Assembly (NCBI RefSeq): GCF_018918005.1
Contig: NZ_JAHLPR010000003.1
Location: 62,001 to 126,000, forward strand
Length of the DNA stretch: 64,000 nucleotides
Direction of reading: 5' to 3'
From: Paenibacillus sp. MSJ-34
GTDB lineage: Bacteria > Bacillota > Bacilli > Paenibacillales > Paenibacillaceae
Below the pieces are notes generated by a model that saw only the letters and a program-made list of their open reading frames with translations, was not told the origin of the DNA and ran no database searches. The first letter of the stretch is position 1; each line of letters starts with the position of its first letter. Of the stretch, positions 7,709-16,355 are shown in pieces. The translations under genes were made by a program, and so were the position numbers.

Positions 7709-10700
7709 TCATTTTTGGCCTATCGCGATCCAGGAAATGTATCCGAACGGCTGCGGACTGATGCGGCCCCTCACAATTTCGACGACGGCGAATTTTTCGT
7801 TCTTCGCCCGCAATGCCGCGTAGCAGGCCGAATGGTTCGTCATCGCGACGATCACGTAATCCGCATTCGCATAAGGTTCGGCAAATGAAACGGTCACTTC
7901 GATTTTTTCGTCTTGATCGCAAAATGCGAAAGGGGTCATTCCGAACTGCTGCAAAGGCGGCGCACTCGATGCAACCGTTTGAACCGGAGTAAACGTCATT
8001 TTGTCCGGCGAAACCGATTCGTCCTGCAAGTGCTCGGCGGCAACCGATCCGAAGGCAATCTTCTTGCCGCCCACCGCACGATCGGCCAACTTATCGTTCG
8101 TTACGCTTCCGTTGTCAAGCAAGGACGTTACGATCGCATGGGCCTGAATATGCTCGGTGCCGATCGCATCACCCGTTAGCTTCTCCCCGGTAATCGATCC
8201 GTCCCGAAGCTGGTCGGCGCCGATCGCTTGATCCCGGATATGCTGCGTTTGCACCGCATGCCGCTGAAGATGGGCTTCCCCGATCGAACCGCTGCGGATA
8301 TGTCCGCCCGTAACCGCTGCTTCGCCAATGTGCCGTTCTTCAACAATATGGTCGCCAAGATGATCCGGACCGATCGAGCGCGGCGCGATATGCTCCGAGG
8401 CGACCGATTCATCCGAAAGATAGAATGTTTCAACGACCTCCGGGGCAAGCTTTGACAAGGTAACGCCACCGTCTTGCAATTGATCCGTGCCGATGGCCCC
8501 GTCTTGCAAATGTTCCGGCTGTACGGCCCCCGGCTGCAAATGCTCCGCGCCGACGGAACCGGACTGCAAATGCTTCGCTTCGATCGCCCGGTCGGCAACA
8601 TGCGATTCGTCGACGGAACCTTCCTTAATATGCTCCGCCCGGATGGACCCTGTTGCAATATGGCCGGTTTGAACAGTTTGCGGCGAAAGGTGGAACGGTT
8701 GGATCGACAATGGCGCTATTTTGTAGGCCGTAACCGCAGAATCCTGAATTTTGCCGCTCGCCACGCAACCGTCGCGCAGTAGTGCCGCATCGATCGCCTG
8801 CGCTTGAATATGCTCGCCGGTTATCGTTTCCGCCGCCAGCTTGCTTCCCGTGACCGCTCCTTCCTGCAGTTGTTCCGAACCGACGGAACCGGATTGCAGG
8901 TGAACGGTTCCTACAGCCTCCGGACCGATATGTTCCGGCCGTACGGACTGCGCCGCCAAATGCGATGAATCGACCGCGCCCCCGCGGATTTTATCCGAGG
9001 TAATTGCTCCGTCGCCAATTTTCTCGCTGCTGACGCTGCCGTCCTTGAGCGTATCCGTATCGACGGATTGGAGCTGCAAATGCCGGGAGCTTACCGATTC
9101 CGCCGCCAATTTGTCGCCGGTTACCGCGCCGTCCCGCAACTGTTCGGTTCCGATCGCGCCAAGCTGCAAATGCTCCGAATGCACCGATCCCGCTTGCAAT
9201 TGCCGTTCTGTTACGGAATCCTGCTGCAGATGAGCGGCCGAAATTTGCTCGGATGCGATATGCTCTCCGCCGATCGCGGAAGCGCCGATATGCTCCGGAC
9301 CGACGATACCGGGGCCAAGATGGTCCGGCCGTATCGAGTGCGGGATGATATGCGTCGAACTGACGGCACGGGCGGCGATTTTGTTGGCCGTTACCGCTCC
9401 GTCGCTTATTTTGTCGTTCGTCACGCTTCCTTCTTGCAAAATGTCCGCCGTCACGGCTCCGGATTGCAGATGGGAGGCGGAAATGATTTGCAGAGCGAGC
9501 TTATCGCCGTTGATGGAACGGTCGGCAATCAGCGTTCCTTCCAACGAATCGAATTTCGTTTCTTGGACTTGGAGAACGTCAGGCTGCAAATGCTCTCTTC
9601 CGATCGACATCGGCTGCAAATGGCGTGATGCGATTTCGCCGTCGCCGATATGACGGCCGCGTACCGCCTCATCCGCGATATGGCGCTCCTCCACGGCGCG
9701 CTCCGCTATATGCTCGGGCTCGATGGCCCGCTCCGCTATATGCGCGGGCTCGATGGCCCGCTCCGCTATATGGGCGGGCTCGATGGCGCGCTCCGCTATA
9801 TGCCCGGCCTGGACGGCTCCGTCCGTCAAATGGCTGCCGCGAATCGAACCGTCCGCAATTTTTACTGCGTCGATCAAACCGGGCTGCAATTTCTCCGCTC
9901 CGATTGAACCGTCCGCAATATGATCCGCCTGCACGGCTCCCGCCTGCAAATGATTCGACGCAACGGCGCCTTCCGCCAAATGTTCGGCAGCGATTTGCCC
10001 CGAAGCGACATGCTCGCCGAGAACGGCGGCGGAACCGATATGCTCGGACCGGACCGCCCCTTGGGCTAGATGGCCCGACTCGACGGCTAGCGGCGCAATA
10101 TGCTCCGGCCGAACCGTTTCGGCGCCCAAATGGCCCGAATCGATCGACCGTCCCGCAATTTTGTCGCCGGTTACCGCTTCGGAAGCCAGCTTCTCGCCCG
10201 TGACGCTGCCAACCTGCAGCAATTCGGCAGCAATGGAGCCGTCTTGAATATGATCGCTCGCAATGGTCTTCGAGGCGATTCGATCGCCGGTAACGGATCC
10301 CTTCCGCAGCTTTTCTGCCGGAATCGATTCGTCCGGCAAATGTTCCGGCAAGAAGGCGCCAGGCTGAATATGCTGCGGTCCGATCGAACCTTCCTGCAAA
10401 TGATCGGGGCCGATTTCACCGGGACCGATATGGCGCGCCTCGATCGCCGCCACCCCGATATGGTCGGAGCCGATCGAATACGGAACGATATGCTCTGCCG
10501 ATACTGCCTCTTCCGCAATCTGCTGCGGCCCTACCGCTCCGGGTGCGATTTTGCTCTCCGTCACGCTGCCGTCCGCCAGTTTGGCGGCAATAACGGCGGA
10601 ATCCGCAAGCAGCGGCGTTTGAACGGCTCCATCGAGAAGATGCTCCGCTGCGACCGTCTTGGCCGCGATTTTGTCGCCGGTAACGCTGCGCTCCTGCAAC

Positions 10701-13700
10701 TTCTCCGCGCTTACGGCTCCGTCTTGCAAATGTTCCGTCCGCACGCTGCCCGATTGCAAATGGAACGATGCTACCGCTTCATGGCGGAGATGATCGCCGG
10801 AAATTTCTCCGGATTCGATATGCTGTCCTCCGATCGCTCCGGCCCGAATATGCTCCGCCCCGACCGATTGCCGGGCAATATGGGCGGCATGGACGGATTG
10901 TTCCGCCAAATGGCGCGAATGGACCGCTTGAATGCCGATTTTCGCCGCGCTTACGGCGCTGTCGGCCAATTTATCCGTATCGACCGCCCCGTCCTGAAGA
11001 AGAGCCTCGGTAATCGCTTGATCCTGAATATGATCTTCCACAATCGATTTCACGGCAATTTTCGCCGTCGTTACGGAACCGGTTTGCAATTTATCCGCCG
11101 TAACCGCCCCGTCCTGCACATGTTTCGTCGCGACGGCTCCTTCCGCCAAATGATCGGCGGCGATTTGCCCTGACGCGACATGTTCTCCGTGAACGGCGGC
11201 GGAACCGATATGCTCAGACCGGACCGCTTCCTGGGCCAGATGTCCCGTCTCGACGGCTTGCGGAGCGATATGCTCCGACCGCACCGCCTCGGCGTCCAAA
11301 TGGCCGGAGCCGATCGAGCGCTGCGCAATATGATCGCCGGCAACCGCCGCAGCGGCCAGCTTGTCGCCGGTGACGCTTCCGGCCTGCAACATGTCGGCCG
11401 TAATCGAATCGTCTTGAATATGCTCCCCCGCGATCGTTTTCAGGACGATTTTATGGCCGGTAACGGAACGTTTCTGCAGCTTCTCCGCCGTGATCGAATC
11501 GTCCGGCAAATGTTCCGGCATGATTGCGCCCGCTTGAATATGCTGCGAACCGATCGCACCTTCCTGCAAATGTTCCGGACCGATTTCACCGGAACCGATA
11601 TGGCGCGCCTCAACGGCCGCCACCCCGATATGGTCGGAGCCGATCGCATACGGAACGATATGCTGGGCCGAAACCGCCTCGTCCGCGATCTGCTGCGGCC
11701 CCACCGCTCCGCGGGCGATTTTGCTCTCGGTGACGCTGCCGTCGGCCAATTTGGAAGCCGCAACGGCGGAATCCGCGAGCAGCGGCGTTTGGACGGCACC
11801 GTCAAGCAGATGTTCCGTCGCAATCGTCTTAATTGCGATTTTTTCCCCGGTAATCGTGCGGTCCTGCAATTTTTCGGTACGAACGGCTCCGTCCCGCAAA
11901 TGTCCCGTATGCACGCTGTCCGTTTGCAAATGAAACGAAGCTACCGCATCGGGGCCCAAATGATCGCCGGAGATTTCCCCTGATTCGATATGGCGGCCCG
12001 AGATCGCTCCCGTTCGAATATGCTCCGCTCCTACCGATTGCTGCCCAATATGGGCGGCATGGACGGATTGTTCCGCCAAATGCTGCGAATGCACCGCTTT
12101 CGCGCCGATTTTCGCTGCGCTTACGGCGCTGTCCGCCAATTTATCCGTGCCGACCGCCCCGTCCTGAAGAAGAGCCTCGGTAATCGCTTGATCCTGAATA
12201 TGGTCTTCTACGATCGATTTTAAGGCGATTTTGGCCGTCGTTACGGAACCGGTTTGCAATTTATCCGCCGTGACCGCCCCGTCTTGCAAATGTACGGTCG
12301 ACAGCGCCCCGTCTTGAATATGGCGGGAAGTGACGGCCATCACCTGCAAATGCTCGCCGGTCACTTCGCCGGGACCGATATGCCGCCCCTCGATCGAGGA
12401 GTCCGTCAAATGTTCCGTTTGCACCGCGTTTTCCGTTAAATGAATCGAACCGATCGATTTGAGGGCGATTTTGTCGCCCGAAACGACCCGATCCGGCAAT
12501 TTGCTTCTCGTCACGCTTCCGTCCTGCAGCATGCCGGAATGGATGGAATCGTCCTGGATATGGGCTTCGCCGATCGATTGTTCGCGCAAATGATGGGTCA
12601 GAATGACGCCTTCCGTAAGATGCTCCGACGTAATAATGCCGGATTTCAAATGCCGGCTGTCGACCGATTCCGCCTGAAGATGGGACGAACCGATAACGGA
12701 ATCGTTGACATGCTCCGCTTCGATCGCGCCTTGCGCAATATGATCCGCAAGGATGGCGCGTCTTGCGACTTTGCCGGAAGTGACCGATCCTGCGGCCAGT
12801 TTGGATTCGATTACGCTGCCGTCCTGCAAAATAACCGCGTTAACCGCGTCCGCGCGCAAATGTTCTTGCGTAACCGCCCCTTTTTGCAAATGCGCCGACT
12901 CGATCGCTTCTTCCGCGATATGATCCGAATGGACGCTTGCGGCCTGCAGATGGCTTGAGCCGACCGCGCCGATTTGCAGATGACCGCCGGAGACGCTTCC
13001 CGGCTCGATATGAATCGATTTTACGGCGCCCTCTCCGAGCTTGGCGGACGTTACCGCGCCGTCCTTCAGCTTATCCGTCCGAACGGCCTGATCGCGAATA
13101 TGGCTCGTGTCGATCGCCTTGGACTGGATTTTGTTGCCGTGAATGCTTTCGTCGGGAACCAAATCCACGGATAAAACATCCTGCGCCAAGTGAGCGACCG
13201 TTACGCTTCCTTTTTTCAGATGATATCCTTGAATGGAATTGACGCGCAGATGTTTGCCCGAGATGGATTCGAGCGCGATATGTTTGCCGGTTACGGCCGA
13301 TATGGCGATTTTGTCGTTCGTTACCGCCGCGTCCTGCAACATTTCCGCCGTAATGGATTGCGGCTGCAAATGGCGTTCTCCGACCGCAAGATCTTTTAAA
13401 TGGTTGGAATCGACGGATTGCCGAGTCAGATGCTCCGATGTAACGGACTCCGGCTGAAGCTTGCCGGCGGAAACGGAACGGTCCGCCAAATGCTCTTCCT
13501 CAACGCTTTCCGGCTGAAGCTTGGATCCGCTGACGCTGCGCTCGGCGAGCTTTTCTTCCGTAACGCTGGAATTGCATAAATGAACCGATTGAACGGCATG
13601 CGCCTGCAAATGCCTGCCGCCGATCGTTTCGTTCCCGATATGATCGCCCTCGATGGAGCCGGGAACGATCTTGGTGCCCGAAACGCTATGCTCCGCCAAT

Positions 13701-16240
13701 TTTCCGTTCGTAACCGCCCCATCCAACAGCATGCCGGTTTCGATCGATTCCGCCGATATATGCTCGGCGCGGATCGCCTTCGCATTCACATGTTCGGATT
13801 GAACGGCTTGTTCAGCCAAGGCGTACCCGGTGACGGCTCCTTCGGACAAATGTTTTCTTTCGATCGCCTCCGAGGCCAGCTTGTCGGCCGTTATGCTTTG
13901 ATTGGCGATTTTGGACGTCGTAACCGACATATCGCCCAATTTATCCGTCGAGACGCTTTCCGGCGACAGCTTTAACGAAGTGATCACATGATCGGCCAAA
14001 TGATGGGAATAGATCATTCCGGCCCCGATATGACGATCCTTTATCGCATGCGCGGCGATTTTATCGGAGGTAACGGCTTCGTTCTTGATCATTCCTTGCT
14101 CGATCGAGTGATTCTCGATATGAACGCTTTGAACGGCTCCCGGCGAGATATGGTAAGATTGCACGGCTTCTTCTTGCAAATTGAACGAACTGACCGCGCT
14201 GTCCGCCAAATGGTACGTTTGAACCGATTGGTCCGCGATTTTATCGGATGTTACCGCCTGCGAGGCGATCTTCTCTTCCGTTATCGCGCCGTCCGCCACT
14301 TTTTCGGTAACGACGCTGCCTGCCGCCAATTTCTCATCCGTAACGACCGCAGCATCCAAATGATACGTCGTCACCGCGCCCAGCCCGATATGGTCTTCCT
14401 GTACGGCAAGATAAGCCAATTTGTCGGAGGTGACCGCGCCGTTTTGCAAATGCTGTTCCTGTACGGCTTCTTCTTGGATATGTTCGGGACCAACCGATTC
14501 CTTCTGCAAATGAATCGTTCCTACGCTGAACGGGGCGATCCGGTCCGAGACGACCGAGCCTTTCGCTATGTGCCGAGTTTGCACGGCTTCGTCCGCTATT
14601 TTTTGCGGCAAAATACTTTGTTCGGCGATTTTCGAAGTCGTAATCGCATGATCGACGATTTTGACGGTCGTTACCGATTGGTCGGCAAGCTTCGATGTTG
14701 AAACAGTTTGATCGGCAATATGCCAGCTTTGAATTTCGTTCTGGCCGATATGTTCCTGTTTCACGGCTTCTTCTTGCAAATGGTTGAAATTGACGGACGA
14801 CGGCGCCAAATGGGCGGACGCAATCGCGTGCGGCTGAATATGGTTCGGACCGATCGACCGAGAAGCCAAATGATTCGAATTTACATGTCCGTCCGCAATA
14901 TGATCTCCTTGTATCGATCTGGGCGCCAAGTGCTGTTTCGTAATCGCTCCGTCGCGAATATGGGCCGCCGTAATGCTTTCGTTTTCAATTTTCGCTTCCG
15001 TAATCGCTCCGTCGCGTATTTTGGCGGATGTGACCGCATTATCTTTAATTTTGGAACTGTCGATCGACTCGTTGGCCAAATTTTCCGTTTGGATCGCGCC
15101 GCTGCGAATTTTTTCGGCCGTAATCGATTGATTTTGAATCAAGTCGGCAGAGATGATCATGGCGCTCAAGTGTTTCGTTTGAATCGAACCTTCGGCGATT
15201 TTGCTCGAGTCGATCGTTTTATCCGCCAATTTCTCCGACGTGATGCTTCCGTCTTTAATTTTTTCGCTCGTAATGGAACGATCCCGGATTTTCTGTCCGG
15301 ATATCGCATTGCGGATCAAATGCTCGCCTGCGATCGATTCCGGCGCGATTTTCGAGGCATTGATGGCGCCGTCGGCGATTTTTATGCTGAGCACCGCGTA
15401 GTCCTGCAACGCTTCGGTCCCGATACTGTCCCTTTTCAACTTCGTCCCGTCAATCGAATAAGGCGCAATTTTTTCGTTCGTGACCGCACCGTCCGCTAAA
15501 TCGTCCGTATACACGACTTCTTTCTTCGCGCTGCGAACCGGCGCTTGCTGCGCTGCGGATTCGAATAAAGCTTCGCTGCCCCTTTTGGGAGACGGGTTGG
15601 GCTCGGCCGCGGAAGAGAATGACGCTTTTTGGCCTTTCGCAGCGGGTCCCTCAGGCGCGGCTTCGCTATTCCGCTCTTCATTCGGCTCTTGCAGCGAGCC
15701 GGACTTATCCGGCTTCGCTCCGCTTCTCGCTTCCGGTTTCGCCGCGGCCCTAGGCGCTCTGCGTTCCGTTCGCGGTGCGGTTCTGGCTTCCTTTGCATCC
15801 GGCAATTCGTCCTTTATCGCTTCCGATCCGCTCTCCGCCTCCGACTGCAACTCGGCAACATCCGCTTCCTTCCGTTCCGCCTTCGCTTCATGAGCTACGT
15901 TTTCCGCCCGCGCTTCCCCCTGAGCGGCCGTCTTGTCGCCAAACAAGACCGCTTTTGCGCGATTAAAGCCTTCATCCTTGTTCGTCAACGGTTCTTCGCG
16001 AGCCACTTCATGCATCGCATTCAGCATCCATTGCTCGGACGGCGCCTGTTCGAGAACGGATTCCGCCACAGCGCTAACGGCGAATTCCTTCCGCTGCGAA
16101 GTCTCTTTGACGTCTTCGCCGTCTTTTTTCTCTTTTTTCATGCTGTCAAGCCAGCTCAGTTCAAGAGAATTCGGGTTATGCACATAGTAAAGCGGTTTTT
16201 TCGTTTTCCCTGACTTCACCGTTTTCCTTTGCTTTTTCAT
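7709..16240 (-). CDS. Giant decapeptide-repeat surface protein, about 250 repeats
   Basis: A 2,843-residue protein. The start is the ATG at 16240, with GGAGAGG about seven bases upstream; an in-frame codon at 16324 lacks such a site. Residues 1-60 are basic (MKKQRKTVKSGKTKKPLYY). Residues to about 240 are a low-complexity Ala/Glu/Lys region. About 250 consecutive ten-residue repeats follow, such as DGAVTSDKIA and EEAVKQEHIG, with Val/Ile at position 4, His/Lys at position 8 and Leu/Ile at position 9. The last 90 residues form a separate domain ending in SWIAIGQK, like terminal beta-sandwich caps of fibrous surface and tail-fibre proteins. There is no export signal, as for many spore coat proteins assembled from the mother cell. 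The pattern suggests a long beta-solenoid fibre, and the flanking glycosyltransferases suggest it is glycosylated on its many Ser/Thr (inference). Confidence 0.9.
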   Translation of the reverse strand: MKKQRKTVKSGKTKKPLYYVHNPNSLELSWLDSMKKEKKDGEDVKETSQRKEFAVSAVAESVLEQAPSEQWMLNAMHEVAREEPLTNKDEGFNRAKAVLFGDKTAAQGEARAENVAHEAKAERKEADVAELQSEAESGSEAIKDELPDAKEARTAPRTERRAPRAAAKPEARSGAKPDKSGSLQEPNEERNSEAAPEGPAAKGQKASFSSAAEPNPSPKRGSEALFESAAQQAPVRSAKKEVVYTDDLADGAVTNEKIAPYSIDGTKLKRDSIGTEALQDYAVLSIKIADGAINASKIAPESIAGEHLIRNAISGQKIRDRSITSEKIKDGSITSEKLADKTIDSSKIAEGSIQTKHLSAMIISADLIQNQSITAEKIRSGAIQTENLANESIDSSKIKDNAVTSAKIRDGAITEAKIENESITAAHIRDGAITKQHLAPRSIQGDHIADGHVNSNHLASRSIGPNHIQPHAIASAHLAPSSVNFNHLQEEAVKQEHIGQNEIQSWHIADQTVSTSKLADQSVTTVKIVDHAITTSKIAEQSILPQKIADEAVQTRHIAKGSVVSDRIAPFSVGTIHLQKESVGPEHIQEEAVQEQHLQNGAVTSDKLAYLAVQEDHIGLGAVTTYHLDAAVVTDEKLAAGSVVTEKVADGAITEEKIASQAVTSDKIADQSVQTYHLADSAVSSFNLQEEAVQSYHISPGAVQSVHIENHSIEQGMIKNEAVTSDKIAAHAIKDRHIGAGMIYSHHLADHVITSLKLSPESVSTDKLGDMSVTTSKIANQSITADKLASEAIERKHLSEGAVTGYALAEQAVQSEHVNAKAIRAEHISAESIETGMLLDGAVTNGKLAEHSVSGTKIVPGSIEGDHIGNETIGGRHLQAHAVQSVHLCNSSVTEEKLAERSVSGSKLQPESVEEEHLADRSVSAGKLQPESVTSEHLTRQSVDSNHLKDLAVGERHLQPQSITAEMLQDAAVTNDKIAISAVTGKHIALESISGKHLRVNSIQGYHLKKGSVTVAHLAQDVLSVDLVPDESIHGNKIQSKAIDTSHIRDQAVRTDKLKDGAVTSAKLGEGAVKSIHIEPGSVSGGHLQIGAVGSSHLQAASVHSDHIAEEAIESAHLQKGAVTQEHLRADAVNAVILQDGSVIESKLAAGSVTSGKVARRAILADHIAQGAIEAEHVNDSVIGSSHLQAESVDSRHLKSGIITSEHLTEGVILTHHLREQSIGEAHIQDDSIHSGMLQDGSVTRSKLPDRVVSGDKIALKSIGSIHLTENAVQTEHLTDSSIEGRHIGPGEVTGEHLQVMAVTSRHIQDGALSTVHLQDGAVTADKLQTGSVTTAKIALKSIVEDHIQDQAITEALLQDGAVGTDKLADSAVSAAKIGAKAVHSQHLAEQSVHAAHIGQQSVGAEHIRTGAISGRHIESGEISGDHLGPDAVASFHLQTDSVHTGHLRDGAVRTEKLQDRTITGEKIAIKTIATEHLLDGAVQTPLLADSAVAASKLADGSVTESKIARGAVGPQQIADEAVSAQHIVPYAIGSDHIGVAAVEARHIGSGEIGPEHLQEGAIGSQHIQAGAIMPEHLPDDSITAEKLQKRSVTGHKIVLKTIAGEHIQDDSITADMLQAGSVTGDKLAAAAVAGDHIAQRSIGSGHLDAEAVRSEHIAPQAVETGHLAQEAVRSEHIGSAAVHGEHVASGQIAADHLAEGAVATKHVQDGAVTADKLQTGSVTTAKIAVKSIVEDHIQDQAITEALLQDGAVDTDKLADSAVSAAKIGIQAVHSRHLAEQSVHAAHIARQSVGAEHIRAGAIGGQHIESGEISGDHLRHEAVASFHLQSGSVRTEHLQDGAVSAEKLQERSVTGDKIAAKTVAAEHLLDGAVQTPLLADSAVIAAKLADGSVTESKIAPGAVGPQQIAEEAVSAEHIVPYSIGSDHIGVAAIEARHIGPGEIGPDHLQEGSIGPQHIQPGAFLPEHLPDESIPAEKLRKGSVTGDRIASKTIASDHIQDGSIAAELLQVGSVTGEKLASEAVTGDKIAGRSIDSGHLGAETVRPEHIAPLAVESGHLAQGAVRSEHIGSAAVLGEHVASGQIAAEHLAEGAVASNHLQAGAVQADHIADGSIGAEKLQPGLIDAVKIADGSIRGSHLTDGAVQAGHIAERAIEPAHIAERAIEPAHIAERAIEPEHIAERAVEERHIADEAVRGRHIGDGEIASRHLQPMSIGREHLQPDVLQVQETKFDSLEGTLIADRSINGDKLALQIISASHLQSGAVTADILQEGSVTNDKISDGAVTANKIAARAVSSTHIIPHSIRPDHLGPGIVGPEHIGASAIGGEHIASEQISAAHLQQDSVTERQLQAGSVHSEHLQLGAIGTEQLRDGAVTGDKLAAESVSSRHLQLQSVDTDTLKDGSVSSEKIGDGAITSDKIRGGAVDSSHLAAQSVRPEHIGPEAVGTVHLQSGSVGSEQLQEGAVTGSKLAAETITGEHIQAQAIDAALLRDGCVASGKIQDSAVTAYKIAPLSIQPFHLSPQTVQTGHIATGSIRAEHIKEGSVDESHVADRAIEAKHLQSGSVGAEHLQPGAVQPEHLQDGAIGTDQLQDGGVTLSKLAPEVVETFYLSDESVASEHIAPRSIGPDHLGDHIVEERHIGEAAVTGGHIRSGSIGEAHLQRHAVQTQHIRDQAIGADQLRDGSITGEKLTGDAIGTEHIQAHAIVTSLLDNGSVTNDKLADRAVGGKKIAFGSVAAEHLQDESVSPDKMTFTPVQTVASSAPPLQQFGMTPFAFCDQDEKIEVTVSFAEPYANADYVIVAMTNHSACYAALRAKNEKFAVVEIVRGRISPQPFGYISWIAIGQK
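7990..15520 (-). repeat. 30-bp tandem repeat array coding the decapeptides
   Basis: The DNA repeats with a 30-base period for about 7.5 kb. The phase is never broken: the codons for the His/Lys-Leu/Ile pair fall at the same offset modulo 30 from one end to the other. Copies are strongly diverged in sequence, so this is an old array. Some segments are recently duplicated (9700-9810 and 9955-12294). Confidence 0.92.
9955..12294 (-). repeat. 1,170-bp tandem segmental duplication inside the repeat array
   Basis: The segment at about 11125-12294 reappears at about 9955-11124, an offset of exactly 1,170 bases (39 decapeptides). Matching blocks include TTACGGAACCGGTTTGCAAT at 12241 and 11071, and CGATTTGCCC at 11161 and 9991. 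At protein level, runs such as SIVEDHIQDQAITEALLQDG occur in both. The copies differ at scattered positions. Confidence 0.85.
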
Positions 16241-16355
16241 TGGCCTCTCCTTCCTGCATAGATCGTCATTTGCATCATATGCATTCACCCAGATACTCGT
16301 CACTCGCCTAGAAAAATCGGACAATGAAATTTCATCGATACGATTCTACAGCCAT

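Noticed and set aside
7900-15500. Many long plus-strand reading frames opposite the repeat gene, some above 350 codons
   Set aside because: They are mirror frames of the 30-base repeat: stop codons are absent periodically because of the repeat, not because of selection. They lack ribosome sites and the minus-strand frame is continuous and structured.
7709-16240. Prophage tail-fibre interpretation of the repeat protein
   Set aside because: Similar short repeats and cap domains occur in tail fibres, but no other phage structural, lysis or integration gene is present, and the neighbours are surface-glycan enzymes.
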